A stretch of 6,867 nucleotides of DNA from UBA4416 sp031539425. GTDB lineage: Bacteria; Bacteroidota; Bacteroidia; B-17B0; Aurantibacillaceae. Under the pieces are notes generated by a model, which saw only the letters and a list, made by a program, of their open reading frames with translations, was not told the origin of the DNA and did not search any database. The position numbers and the translations under genes are program-made. The DNA is taken from assembly GCA_031539425.1 (NCBI GenBank), contig JAVKLI010000059.1, forward strand, positions 1 through 6,867, read 5' to 3'. Positions 1 through 6,597 of the stretch are shown one piece after another (the stretch's first letter is position 1; the number at the start of each line of letters is the position of its first letter).

Positions 1-101
1 ATCATTTCTAATGGATTACCTATTTCTGATAATAGTGCTAACGAATTTTCATCGTCAAACAATCCTTTTTTCCCTTTAGATTTATAGTAACATGCCTTCA
101 T
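1..101 (-). CDS. Probable IS5-type transposase, N-terminal fragment (cut by window edge)
   Basis: The frame opens at an ATG at 101 and runs 33 codons without a stop to the left edge, so only the N-terminus is visible. The visible peptide has a basic, tyrosine-containing leader (MKACYYKSKGKKG), then LFDDEN and, about eight residues later, LSEIGNPLEM. An LFD motif followed by L-x-x-x-G-[DN]-P-L is typical of the N-terminal region (DUF772 type) of IS5-family DDE transposases. In those proteins it is normally followed by a segment of the form 'INWEIFR', which would lie outside the window. The DDE catalytic residues are not visible, so neither family nor integrity can be confirmed. A well-placed Bacteroidetes-type promoter lies 22 nt upstream, which argues for a real gene start. 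It follows the rfb cassette on the same strand. An unrelated short protein with a chance resemblance is the alternative. Confidence 0.6.
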   Translation of the reverse strand, partial: MKACYYKSKGKKGLFDDENSLALLSEIGNPLEM

Positions 102-122
102 TTTATTGATGTATTTATAATG

Positions 123-130
123 CAAATATA
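123..130 (-). promoter_or_regulatory. Bacteroidetes-type -7 promoter element for the transposase-like gene
   Basis: On the minus strand this reads TATATTTG, followed by CA, an exact match to the Bacteroidetes -7 consensus TAnnTTTG. It would place the transcription start near 116 and give a leader of roughly 15 nt before the ATG at 101. No convincing -33 TTG element is seen at the usual spacing. Its position suggests that the transposase-like gene has its own promoter and does not rely on the rfb operon. Confidence 0.55.
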
Positions 131-156
131 AAATTAACTACCTGACATTCATATAA

Positions 157-249
157 TTAAATTAATATATGATTACCGAATTTATCAATATTTAATTTAT
201 AGAACTCCCCTATATTAATAGTGATGGGTATCCATTTACTAAAACGCAT
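157..249 (-). other. Short open frame of 30 codons between rfbH and the transposase-like gene
   Basis: An ATG at 249, 28 nt after the rfbH stop, opens a 30-residue frame ending in TAA at 157-159. It starts MRFSKWIPITINIGEFYKLN and ends in FGNHILI. I do not recognise it. It could be a chance frame in AT-rich DNA. It could also be the remaining 5' end of a further sugar-cassette gene interrupted by the element whose transposase starts at 101. No Shine-Dalgarno-like site is visible, and no signal peptide or membrane segment is evident. The rest of the 102-277 spacer is AT-rich and contains only the promoter element at 123-130 and an imperfect palindrome at 150-171. Confidence 0.2.
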
Positions 250-277
250 TTTACATGAGTAGTTCTGATTTTAAAAA

Positions 278-1585
278 TTATTTTAAAATCTCATCAAAAC
301 ATTTTTCCATGTATTGAATCATCTCCTTTGTAACCATTGGTGTTAAACCAATCCAAAAGGTGTCATTCATGATAATTTCTGTATTTTTTAAATCGCCTAC
401 TACACGGTAATTCACATTTTTAAAATAAGGCTGTTTTCTTATATCTCCAGCAAAAAGTAAACGCGTGGCAATATTTTTATCGTTTAATTTTTGTGCTAAA
501 TCGTTACGAGTAATGCCTGCTTCTTTTTTTACAGTAATAAGATAACCAAACCATGATGGTTCTGAATGTTCTGAAGCTACTGGTAAAATTAATTTGTTGC
601 TGTGCTTTTGCAATATTTTTGTAATGGCTTCAAAGTTTTCGTTTCTAATTTTTACAAATGTTTCTAATTTTTCTAATTGCGCCAAACCAAGTGCTGCTTG
701 CATGTCAGTAATTTTCAAATTAAACCCTAGGCGAGAATAAATGTACTTATGATCGTACCCCATTGGTAAATTTCCTAACTGCTGACAAAAGCGTAATCCG
801 CAAGTATTGTCTTTTCCTGTGTCGCACCAGCAATCTCTTCCCCAATCTCTAAACGATTCCATAATGCGTTTTAATTTAGAGTTAGAGGTAAACACTGCTC
901 CACCTTCCCCCATAGTAATGTGATGAGCTGGGTAAAAACTAAGCGTGGCAACATCTCCAAATGTACCTACATGTTTACCTTTATACTTGGCGCCTAAGGC
1001 ATCGCAGCAATCTTCCATTAACCACAAGTTGTGTTTTTCGCAAAATGCGGTAATAACTTCTAAATTAAATACATTACCTAAAGTGTGTGCTATAACTACT
1101 GCTTTGGTTTTTGGGCTTAATGCTTTTTCTAAATATGTAATATCAATTTCATAAGAAGGGATGGTAACGTCAACAAATACTGGTACTGCGCCATATTGTA
1201 AAATAGGGTTAATTGTGGTTGGGAAAGAAGCTGCAACGGTAATTACCTCGTCGCCTGGTTTTATAGCTTCATCACCTAGTTCTGCAGCTGTAAGGGTAGA
1301 AAAGGCTACCAAATTTGCAGATGAACCTGAATTAACAGTTATTAATGATTTTATATTAATATACTTGGCTAATTTTTTTTCAAATTCGGTGTTAAATCTT
1401 CCAGTTGTAAACCAACCATCAAGTGCTGAATCGGTAATGTATTGTAGTTCTTTTTCATCAAATACTTTTCCACTTACTGGAACAGAAGATACACCTGGTT
1501 CAAATACCTTGGCTTTAAAAGCTTCTGCGTGATATTTTTTTATGAGTTGATGAATTTGTAATCGTATTTCTTCTTTTTTTTCCAT
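278..1585 (-). CDS. rfbH: CDP-4-keto-6-deoxy-D-glucose 3-dehydrase (RfbH/DdhC, E1), PMP and [2Fe-2S] enzyme
   Basis: This enzyme carries out the PMP-dependent C-3 dehydration of CDP-4-keto-6-deoxyglucose. With a ferredoxin-type reductase partner it gives the 3,6-dideoxy sugar nucleotide. At 435 residues it has the usual family length. The fold is an aspartate-aminotransferase type: SGSSAN at about 86-91, MEDCCDALG at about 190-198 with D192 as the likely cofactor-ring contact, and SFYPAHHITMGEGG at about 216-229. H221 replaces the Schiff-base lysine of ordinary sugar aminotransferases, the hallmark of this dehydrase. Cysteines 194, 252, 254 and 262 follow the C-x57-C-x-C-x7-C pattern of the family's [2Fe-2S] cluster. 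I chose the ATG at 1585, 2 nt after the rfbG stop. A TTG at 1600 would add five residues and overlap rfbG by 13 nt, and the ATG agrees better with family N-termini. It is the last gene of the rfbFGH cassette and likely cytoplasmic. Confidence 0.95.
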   Translation of the reverse strand: MEKKEEIRLQIHQLIKKYHAEAFKAKVFEPGVSSVPVSGKVFDEKELQYITDSALDGWFTTGRFNTEFEKKLAKYINIKSLITVNSGSSANLVAFSTLTAAELGDEAIKPGDEVITVAASFPTTINPILQYGAVPVFVDVTIPSYEIDITYLEKALSPKTKAVVIAHTLGNVFNLEVITAFCEKHNLWLMEDCCDALGAKYKGKHVGTFGDVATLSFYPAHHITMGEGGAVFTSNSKLKRIMESFRDWGRDCWCDTGKDNTCGLRFCQQLGNLPMGYDHKYIYSRLGFNLKITDMQAALGLAQLEKLETFVKIRNENFEAITKILQKHSNKLILPVASEHSEPSWFGYLITVKKEAGITRNDLAQKLNDKNIATRLLFAGDIRKQPYFKNVNYRVVGDLKNTEIIMNDTFWIGLTPMVTKEMIQYMEKCFDEILK

Positions 1586-1587
1586 AG

Positions 1588-2661
1588 TTAATGGTTGCAA
1601 TATTGTGCTATTTGTTCTACTCTGTTTTGATATAAGTTTGTTGATTTTTCTATTTCACTCATATAGCCATTCATTGTAAACTTAATGGTTTGTTCAAAAT
1701 TTAATTTTGGGGCCCATTTTAATAAGTTAATGGCTTTTGTAACATCTAGTTTTAATAGGGCTGCTTCGTGCAGTTTTTTAGTGTTTTGCTGTTGTTCTAC
1801 TTTTAATTTTGGTATACTTTTTTTCAATTCATTTACTACATCAAGCACGCTATAGTTTTCGTATGTAGCTGGTCCAAAATTCCATCCGCCAATATATTTT
1901 TGTGGCTCATTCCATAATTTTTCGGCCAATTTTAAATAACCATACAATGGCTCAAGTACAAACTGCCATGGTCTGATAGATTGGGCATTACGTATGGTTA
2001 ATGGTTGATCGGATTGATAGGCTCTAAAAATATCGGGAATAATTCTATTTTCTGCCCAATCGCCGCCGCCAATTACGTTACCTGCCCTGGCGGAGGCAAC
2101 GGCAGTATGGCTATTTTTTGTAAAAAAAGATTTTGTGTATGATTGTGTAATAAGTTCTGAACAGCCTTTGGATGCACTGTATGGGTCATCACCACCCATG
2201 GCTTCATTTTCTCTATAGCCCCATAGCCACTCATTGTTTTGATAGCATTTATCGGTTGTAACGTTAATGGCTACTTTTATTGATGGGCATTGACGCACAG
2301 CTTCAAAAAAATTAACGGTTCCCATTACATTGGTTTCAAAGTTATAATGAGGGTTGTGGTAAGATTCTATAACCAATGGCTGCGCTGCTAAATGAAAAAT
2401 AATATCGGGATTTACTTGTTTTACATATGCTGTAAATGCTGTTAAATCTCTTATATCTCCATCTTGATGCGAAATTTTATCCCCTAATTTGGTGGTAATA
2501 GAATTATCATTTTGATTAATTGGCTTAAGTGCATAACCATGTACTTTGGCTCCTAATTCATGCAACCAAATGCACATCCATGAGCCTTTAAACCCTGTAT
2601 CTCCAGTAACTAATACGGTTTTATTTTTATAAACTGTATTAAATAAATCTAATTGATTCAT
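1588..2661 (-). CDS. rfbG: CDP-glucose 4,6-dehydratase
   Basis: The enzyme converts CDP-D-glucose to CDP-4-keto-6-deoxy-D-glucose with bound NAD, the second step of the CDP-3,6-dideoxyhexose route. The 357-residue protein is an extended short-chain dehydrogenase. An N-terminal Rossmann fold carries the glycine motif TGDTGFKGSW (19-28). The catalytic set is T136-D137-K138 (in NVTTDKCY) with Y161-x3-K165 (YSASK). The segment around SIRPWQFVLEPLYGYL (228-243) and the NFGP motif (261-264) belong to the sugar-nucleotide-binding half and are characteristic of the CDP-glucose branch as opposed to dTDP-glucose dehydratases (RmlB). The ATG at 2661 lies 4 nt after the rfbF stop, and the stop lies 2 nt before the rfbH ATG, so the three genes are almost certainly one translationally close-packed operon. 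The gene is complete with no missing key residue. Product and symbol are secure. Confidence 0.96.
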   Translation of the reverse strand: MNQLDLFNTVYKNKTVLVTGDTGFKGSWMCIWLHELGAKVHGYALKPINQNDNSITTKLGDKISHQDGDIRDLTAFTAYVKQVNPDIIFHLAAQPLVIESYHNPHYNFETNVMGTVNFFEAVRQCPSIKVAINVTTDKCYQNNEWLWGYRENEAMGGDDPYSASKGCSELITQSYTKSFFTKNSHTAVASARAGNVIGGGDWAENRIIPDIFRAYQSDQPLTIRNAQSIRPWQFVLEPLYGYLKLAEKLWNEPQKYIGGWNFGPATYENYSVLDVVNELKKSIPKLKVEQQQNTKKLHEAALLKLDVTKAINLLKWAPKLNFEQTIKFTMNGYMSEIEKSTNLYQNRVEQIAQYCNH

Positions 2662-2665
2662 ACTA

Positions 2666-3439
2666 TTATTTCCAGGTTTTCCATGGGGCTTGGTTGGTTT
2701 CCCATAGTTGGTTTAAATCTTGTTTATCTTTTAGTGTATCCATTGGTTTCCAAAATTTGCTGTGTTTAAAGGAAGTTAGTTGACCATCTTTGGCTAAATT
2801 TTCTAATGGATGTTGTTCCCAAATGGTTTTATCGTTATCTATATATTTAAAAATACCAGGCTCACATACAAAAAAACCGCTATTAATCCAACTACCATCG
2901 CCTTTTGGTTTTTCATAAAAAGATTCAACATTGTTTTCAGAATTAATTCCCAATGCGCCAAATCTACCTTGCGGCTGCACTGCTGTTACAGTTGCTAGTT
3001 TACCTTTTGCTTTATGGGTTTTTAATAATTCACTAATATTAATATCGCTTACACCATCGCCATAGGTAAGCATAAAGGTTTCGTTATTTACATATTGTTC
3101 TATTCGTTTTATACGTCCACCAGTCATGGTATCTTTACCTGTATCTACCAGTGTTACTTTCCAATTTTCAGAATCGGAACGGTGTACTTCCATTTTGTTA
3201 TTAGCTAAATCAAAGGTTACATCGGCATGATGTAAAAATAAGTTAGAAAAATATTCTTTAATAAAATATCCTTTATAACCCAAACAAACAATAAATTCGG
3301 TAACATTATAGTGAGCATACATTTTCATAATATGCCATAATATAGGTTTACCGCCAATTTCTACCATTGGTTTGGGGCGAATGTCGGTTTCTTCTGATAT
3401 ACGTGTACCTAATCCTCCTGCTAACAAAACTACTTTCAT
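2666..3439 (-). CDS. rfbF: Glucose-1-phosphate cytidylyltransferase
   Basis: RfbF joins alpha-D-glucose-1-phosphate and CTP to give CDP-glucose and pyrophosphate, the committed first step of CDP-dideoxyhexose synthesis. The 257-residue length is normal for the family. The N-terminal nucleotidyltransferase signature LAGGLGTR (6-13) is followed by RPKPMVEIGGKPILWHIM (21-38), whose lysine contacts the phosphates. YGDGVSD (126-132) supplies the metal-binding D128, and D132 is also present. GRFGALG (158-164), EKP (176-178), WINSGFF (184-190) and FWKPMDT (229-235, D234 likely metal ligand) complete the cytidylyltransferase pattern and separate it from the dTDP-specific RmlA. It opens the rfbFGH cassette. 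The ATG at 3439 is the first codon of the conserved MKVVLLAGGLGTR start, so the start is secure. The CTP it consumes is made by pyrG, encoded about 1.5 kb upstream on the same strand. Confidence 0.96.
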   Translation of the reverse strand: MKVVLLAGGLGTRISEETDIRPKPMVEIGGKPILWHIMKMYAHYNVTEFIVCLGYKGYFIKEYFSNLFLHHADVTFDLANNKMEVHRSDSENWKVTLVDTGKDTMTGGRIKRIEQYVNNETFMLTYGDGVSDINISELLKTHKAKGKLATVTAVQPQGRFGALGINSENNVESFYEKPKGDGSWINSGFFVCEPGIFKYIDNDKTIWEQHPLENLAKDGQLTSFKHSKFWKPMDTLKDKQDLNQLWETNQAPWKTWK

Positions 3440-3471
3440 ATTGTTTTTAATTTAGAATTATTCAAAGCGCT

Positions 3472-3479
3472 TAAAAATA
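3472..3479 (-). promoter_or_regulatory. Possible weak promoter of the rfbFGH operon
   Basis: The 69-bp gap between the methyltransferase stop and the rfbF ATG reads TATTTTTA here on the minus strand, one base off TAnnTTTG and with the same final A as the element before pyrG. A start near 3465 would leave a leader of about 26 nt. The spacer is so AT-rich that a chance match is likely, and no -33 TTG is seen. The alternative is read-through from the tRNA-Pro/methyltransferase unit, since I see no clear terminator in the gap. Confidence 0.2.
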
Positions 3480-3508
3480 ATGAAATAATTAAAAGTTAAA
3501 ATAAATAC

Positions 3509-4720
3509 TTATCCAATTCTTTTAATTAAAGCCATGTAAAACCCGTCTGTTCCGCTACTAGGCAATAAGGTTTGATCTTTTATAAATTCATATTTATTAT
3601 TTGATGCTAAAAATGTTTCAACTTGTTTTTTGTTTTCGCTTGGTAAAATGCTGCATGTGGCATATACCATATAACCGCCTACTTTTAGCATAGATGAATA
3701 ATCTGTAATAATTTTTTGTTGAATTATTTTTACCTCATTTATAAATAATTCGGATAAATGCCACTTAGCGTCGGGCTTACGTTTAAGTACACCTAAGCCG
3801 CTACAAGGTACGTCTAATAGTAATCTATCTGCTGTTTGAGCTGCTTTTTTTATTATTTTATTTGAGTCTATCAACTTTGTTTCAAAATTACTCACACCTG
3901 CACGTTTGGCGCGTTTTTTGAGTTCATTCAATTTCCATTGATGTATGTCCATAGAAATAAGTCTGCCTTTGTTGTGCATGAGTGCTGCTAAATGTAAGGT
4001 TTTACCTCCAGCGCCAGCACATGCATCTATTACACGCATACCAGGTTTTACATCTAAAAATTCTGAAATCATTTGTGAGCCTGCATCTTGAAATTCAAAC
4101 AGCCCTAGTTTAAACAATTCATTTTGAAATAAATTTTGACGTTCGTTTAACATTAATGCGTTGGCTGTTTTTGCGGTATCTAATGCGTTGATGTTTTGAT
4201 CACTTAAAAATTTAGTTAAAATTTGTTTGGTTGTTTTTAATGTGTTTACTCTTAATGTGGCGGGTGCTATTTTATTTAAGGCTTGTGCTTCGGTTTCCCA
4301 TTGTGTTGTTCCTAGCTCTGTTTCAGCTATTTGATAAAGCCAATCAGGGTATGAGTGTTTGATAGCAAAGGAATGATTGTTTTTATAAGAAGTTAAAATT
4401 GTTTCTAAATTAATTTTATTAAACTCACTTTCTTTTGGTATAGCCTGATTTGAAATTACAAAATAAGCGGCTAATATTTTCCAAAAGTCTACCTCTGAGT
4501 TTGCTGCATGGCTCAATAGTCTGTAATTGCGAACAATATCATAAGTAATTTCGGCTACAAACTTTCTGTCTTTACTTCCAAATTTTGGATTTTTTTTAAA
4601 AATAGTTTCAATCGATTTTTCAGTCTTTTTTTTATCAATAAAAATGAGGCTAAGTGCTTCTATAACTGAAAGCAACAAAATTTGGTGTGGTTTTTGAATT
4701 TTTGTTGATTGATGAAGCAT
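3509..4720 (-). CDS. rsmB: RsmB/NOP-family 16S rRNA (cytosine-5) methyltransferase
   Basis: This is a SAM-dependent RNA m5C methyltransferase. The N-terminal NusB-like helical domain (about 1-130, with DRKFVAEITYDIVRNYRLL at 51-69) points to RsmB, which methylates C967 of 16S rRNA in E. coli. LRVNTLK (156-162) belongs to the RNA-binding linker. The catalytic domain begins at FQDAGSQMISEFL (210-222). SAM motif I is DACAGAGGKT (232-241), an acidic SAM-binding motif is MDIHQWKL (257-264), and motif IV is LLDVPCSGLG (301-310) with C306. Motif VI is YATCSILPSEN (353-363), where C356 is the expected nucleophile and C306 the residue that releases product. The C-terminus ends in the typical DGFYMALIKR. 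At 403 residues it is somewhat shorter than the E. coli protein. The ATG at 4720 is 36 nt downstream of tRNA-Pro, so the two may share a transcript. The exact target base in this organism is inferred from the family. Confidence 0.88.
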   Translation of the reverse strand: MLHQSTKIQKPHQILLLSVIEALSLIFIDKKKTEKSIETIFKKNPKFGSKDRKFVAEITYDIVRNYRLLSHAANSEVDFWKILAAYFVISNQAIPKESEFNKINLETILTSYKNNHSFAIKHSYPDWLYQIAETELGTTQWETEAQALNKIAPATLRVNTLKTTKQILTKFLSDQNINALDTAKTANALMLNERQNLFQNELFKLGLFEFQDAGSQMISEFLDVKPGMRVIDACAGAGGKTLHLAALMHNKGRLISMDIHQWKLNELKKRAKRAGVSNFETKLIDSNKIIKKAAQTADRLLLDVPCSGLGVLKRKPDAKWHLSELFINEVKIIQQKIITDYSSMLKVGGYMVYATCSILPSENKKQVETFLASNNKYEFIKDQTLLPSSGTDGFYMALIKRIG

Positions 4721-4756
4721 GAAGAGTTTACTATTTAAAATCTAATCTTTTTTTAG

Positions 4757-4830
4757 TCGGGGTGGCCAGATTCGAACTGACGACCTCCTGCTCCCAAAGC
4801 AGGCGCGATACCGGGCTACGCTACACCCCG
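4757..4830 (-). tRNA. tRNA-Pro (anticodon TGG)
   Basis: The 74-nt gene folds as a standard cloverleaf. The 7-bp acceptor stem is CGGGGTG with CACCCCG, with A (4757) as discriminator. The anticodon stem CCTGC/GCAGG encloses the loop TTTGGGA, giving anticodon TGG. The T arm is GTCAG-TTCGAAT-CTGGC. The D stem shows G-C, C-G and G-C pairs with a T-T mismatch at the last position. The 3' CCA is not encoded, so the tRNA nucleotidyltransferase must add it. A promoter-like element lies 55 nt upstream and the methyltransferase gene follows 36 nt downstream. Confidence 0.97.
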
Positions 4831-4884
4831 AAAATAAATTAGTTTTTAGCTTTGCAACTTCCAACTAGTTTAAAAATTAGGGCG

Positions 4885-4892
4885 CAAATATA
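4885..4892 (-). promoter_or_regulatory. Promoter -7 element of the tRNA-Pro (and probably methyltransferase) transcript
   Basis: The minus strand reads TATATTTG, followed by CG, an exact match to the Bacteroidetes TAnnTTTG element. A start near 4878 would give a leader of about 48 nt before the mature tRNA 5' end at 4830, to be removed by RNase P. A -33 TTG at standard spacing is not evident. As no terminator is seen after the tRNA, the transcript may continue into the methyltransferase gene and possibly the rfb genes. Confidence 0.5.
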
Positions 4893-4967
4893 GAAATATT
4901 ATTCTTAAATGGTGAGAATATTTTTACTAACGTCTGTTTTTTGTTAGCACATTGTAGCTAATATTAA

Positions 4968-6575
4968 CTATAATTTTAACATACAAGTCTTAATAAGGCT
5001 TATAAATAAAGGGTGTGGGTTTTCTACAGTGCTTTTATATTCTGGATGAAATTGAACACCAATAAAAAATGGATGTGATGAGAGCTCAACAATTTCTACT
5101 AATGGCTCTGAAGCATTTATGCCAGAAAAAATCATACCCGCTTTTTTGTATTGCTCTAAGTATTGGTTGTTAAATTCATAGCGGTGTCTGTGTCTTTCAC
5201 TTATTACAGCGTTTTTATAAATTTTTTCTGCTAAAGTGTTTTTTGTTATTTTACATTTATAAGACCCCAAGCGCATAGTGCCGCCTTTTTTAGTGATGTC
5301 TTTTTGGTGAGCCATAATATCTATAACTGGATGCAGTGTTTTGGGGTTTATTTCTGTACTCGAAGCATCTTTTAATTTAAGCACATTGCGACCAAATTCA
5401 ATAACAGCACATTGCATTCCTAAGCAAATACCTAAAAGCGGAATGTTATTTTCTCGTACATGTTTAATCACATCTATTTTCCCTTCTATGCCTCTACTTC
5501 CAAAGCCTGGTGCCACAATTACACCTTGTAGATTTTTAAGTTTATTTACTACATTTTTAGAGGTAATACTTTCGCTATGTATCCATTCAATATGAACTTT
5601 ACAATTATTTTTTGAGCCTGCGTGTATTAAGGCTTCACTTATAGATTTATAAGAATCTTTAAGTTCTATGTACTTACCTATTAAACCAATGTTTATAGTT
5701 TTACTAGGGTTGTAAAAGGCAGTTAAAAATTGATTCCATTTTTTCAATTCTAATTTAGCTGGTTTTAAAATTTGTAATTTTTTTAAAACAATTTCATCTA
5801 ATTTTTCTTTTGCCATTAAAATAGGCACTTCATATATAGTTTTTGCATCTAATGCTTCAATTACAGCCTTGCTAGATACGTTACAAAACTGCCCAATTTT
5901 TCGCCTAATATCTTCGTTTATAGGGTGTTCCGAACGGCAAATTAACACATCAGGCTGTACCCCGTGTTCTAATAGTAATTTAACTGCGTGTTGAGTAGGT
6001 TTGGTTTTTAATTCACCCGATGTTTTTAGGTAAGGTAATAAGGTTAAAAATAATACAACGCATTGGTCTGCTAACTCCCATTTTAATTGCCTAACTGCTT
6101 CTATGTACGGAAGCGATTCAATGTCACCTACAGTGCCGCCAATTTCGGTTATTACAAATTCGCATTTACCATCGTTACCAAGTAGTTTTATTCTATGTTT
6201 GATTTCATCTGTAATATGCGGAATTACTTGAACAGTTTTTCCTAAGTAAGCGCCTGCACGTTCTTTTTCTATAACAGCTTTGTAAATACGACCAGTAGTA
6301 ATGCTATTTGCCTGGCTTGTAGGTATATTTAAAAAACGTTCGTAATGCCCTAAATCTAAATCTGTTTCGGCTCCATCTTCTGTAACAAAGCATTCGCCGT
6401 GCTCATAGGGGTTTAAGGTGCCAGGGTCTATATTAATGTACGGGTCTAATTTTTGAATTGCTACTGTATATCCTCTTGCTTGAATAAGTTTAGCTAATGA
6501 TGCGGCTATAATGCCTTTACCTAGTGAAGAGGAAACGCCCCCTGCTATAAATATATATTTGGTTTGATGAGGCAT
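4968..6575 (-). CDS. pyrG: CTP synthase (glutamine-hydrolysing)
   Basis: PyrG aminates UTP to CTP with ATP and ammonia from glutamine, the last step of de novo cytidine nucleotide synthesis in the cytoplasm. The 535-residue, two-domain protein is full length. The N-terminal amidoligase domain has KYIFIAGGVSSSLGKG with its P-loop at about 13-21, KLDPYINIDPGT (42-53), the EDGAETDLDLGHYERF stretch (66-81) and TEIGGTVGDIES (143-154). The C-terminal class I glutamine amidotransferase domain (about 290-535) holds the nucleophile C384 in LLGICLGMQCA, and H510 and E512 in GVQFHPEYKS, a complete triad. The oxyanion-hole segment is APGFGSRG (355-362). The start at 6575 gives the conserved short N-terminus. 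The gene has a promoter-like element 22 nt upstream and is separated from the tRNA by a 137-bp spacer. It provides the CTP used by RfbF downstream. Confidence 0.98.
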   Translation of the reverse strand: MPHQTKYIFIAGGVSSSLGKGIIAASLAKLIQARGYTVAIQKLDPYINIDPGTLNPYEHGECFVTEDGAETDLDLGHYERFLNIPTSQANSITTGRIYKAVIEKERAGAYLGKTVQVIPHITDEIKHRIKLLGNDGKCEFVITEIGGTVGDIESLPYIEAVRQLKWELADQCVVLFLTLLPYLKTSGELKTKPTQHAVKLLLEHGVQPDVLICRSEHPINEDIRRKIGQFCNVSSKAVIEALDAKTIYEVPILMAKEKLDEIVLKKLQILKPAKLELKKWNQFLTAFYNPSKTINIGLIGKYIELKDSYKSISEALIHAGSKNNCKVHIEWIHSESITSKNVVNKLKNLQGVIVAPGFGSRGIEGKIDVIKHVRENNIPLLGICLGMQCAVIEFGRNVLKLKDASSTEINPKTLHPVIDIMAHQKDITKKGGTMRLGSYKCKITKNTLAEKIYKNAVISERHRHRYEFNNQYLEQYKKAGMIFSGINASEPLVEIVELSSHPFFIGVQFHPEYKSTVENPHPLFISLIKTCMLKL

Positions 6576-6597
6576 AATTGATTAAAAAAACAAGCGG

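Noticed and set aside
945..1532. Two open frames on the plus strand opposite rfbH (945-1154 and 1161-1532)
   Set aside because: They are antisense to a well-conserved gene whose residues are all explained, and their translations show no recognisable domain.
2810..2998. Plus-strand open frame opposite rfbF
   Set aside because: It overlaps conserved RfbF motifs on the other strand and resembles no known protein.
3465..3472. Perfect 8-bp palindrome aagcgctt upstream of rfbF
   Set aside because: It has no loop, so it cannot form a terminator hairpin. A single short palindrome is not enough to call an operator.
4863..4870. Palindrome aactagtt in the tRNA leader
   Set aside because: It is short and AT-rich, expected by chance, with no second copy at a regulatory spacing.
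4927..4961. Possible terminator after pyrG: ttagc/gctaa and ctaac/gttag inverted repeats
   Set aside because: Both stems are only 5 bp, share bases so they exclude each other, have loops of 8 and 11 nt, and are not followed by a U-run on the minus strand.
5341..5595. Plus-strand open frame opposite pyrG
   Set aside because: It lies antisense to the conserved glutaminase domain and has no promoter or homology signal.
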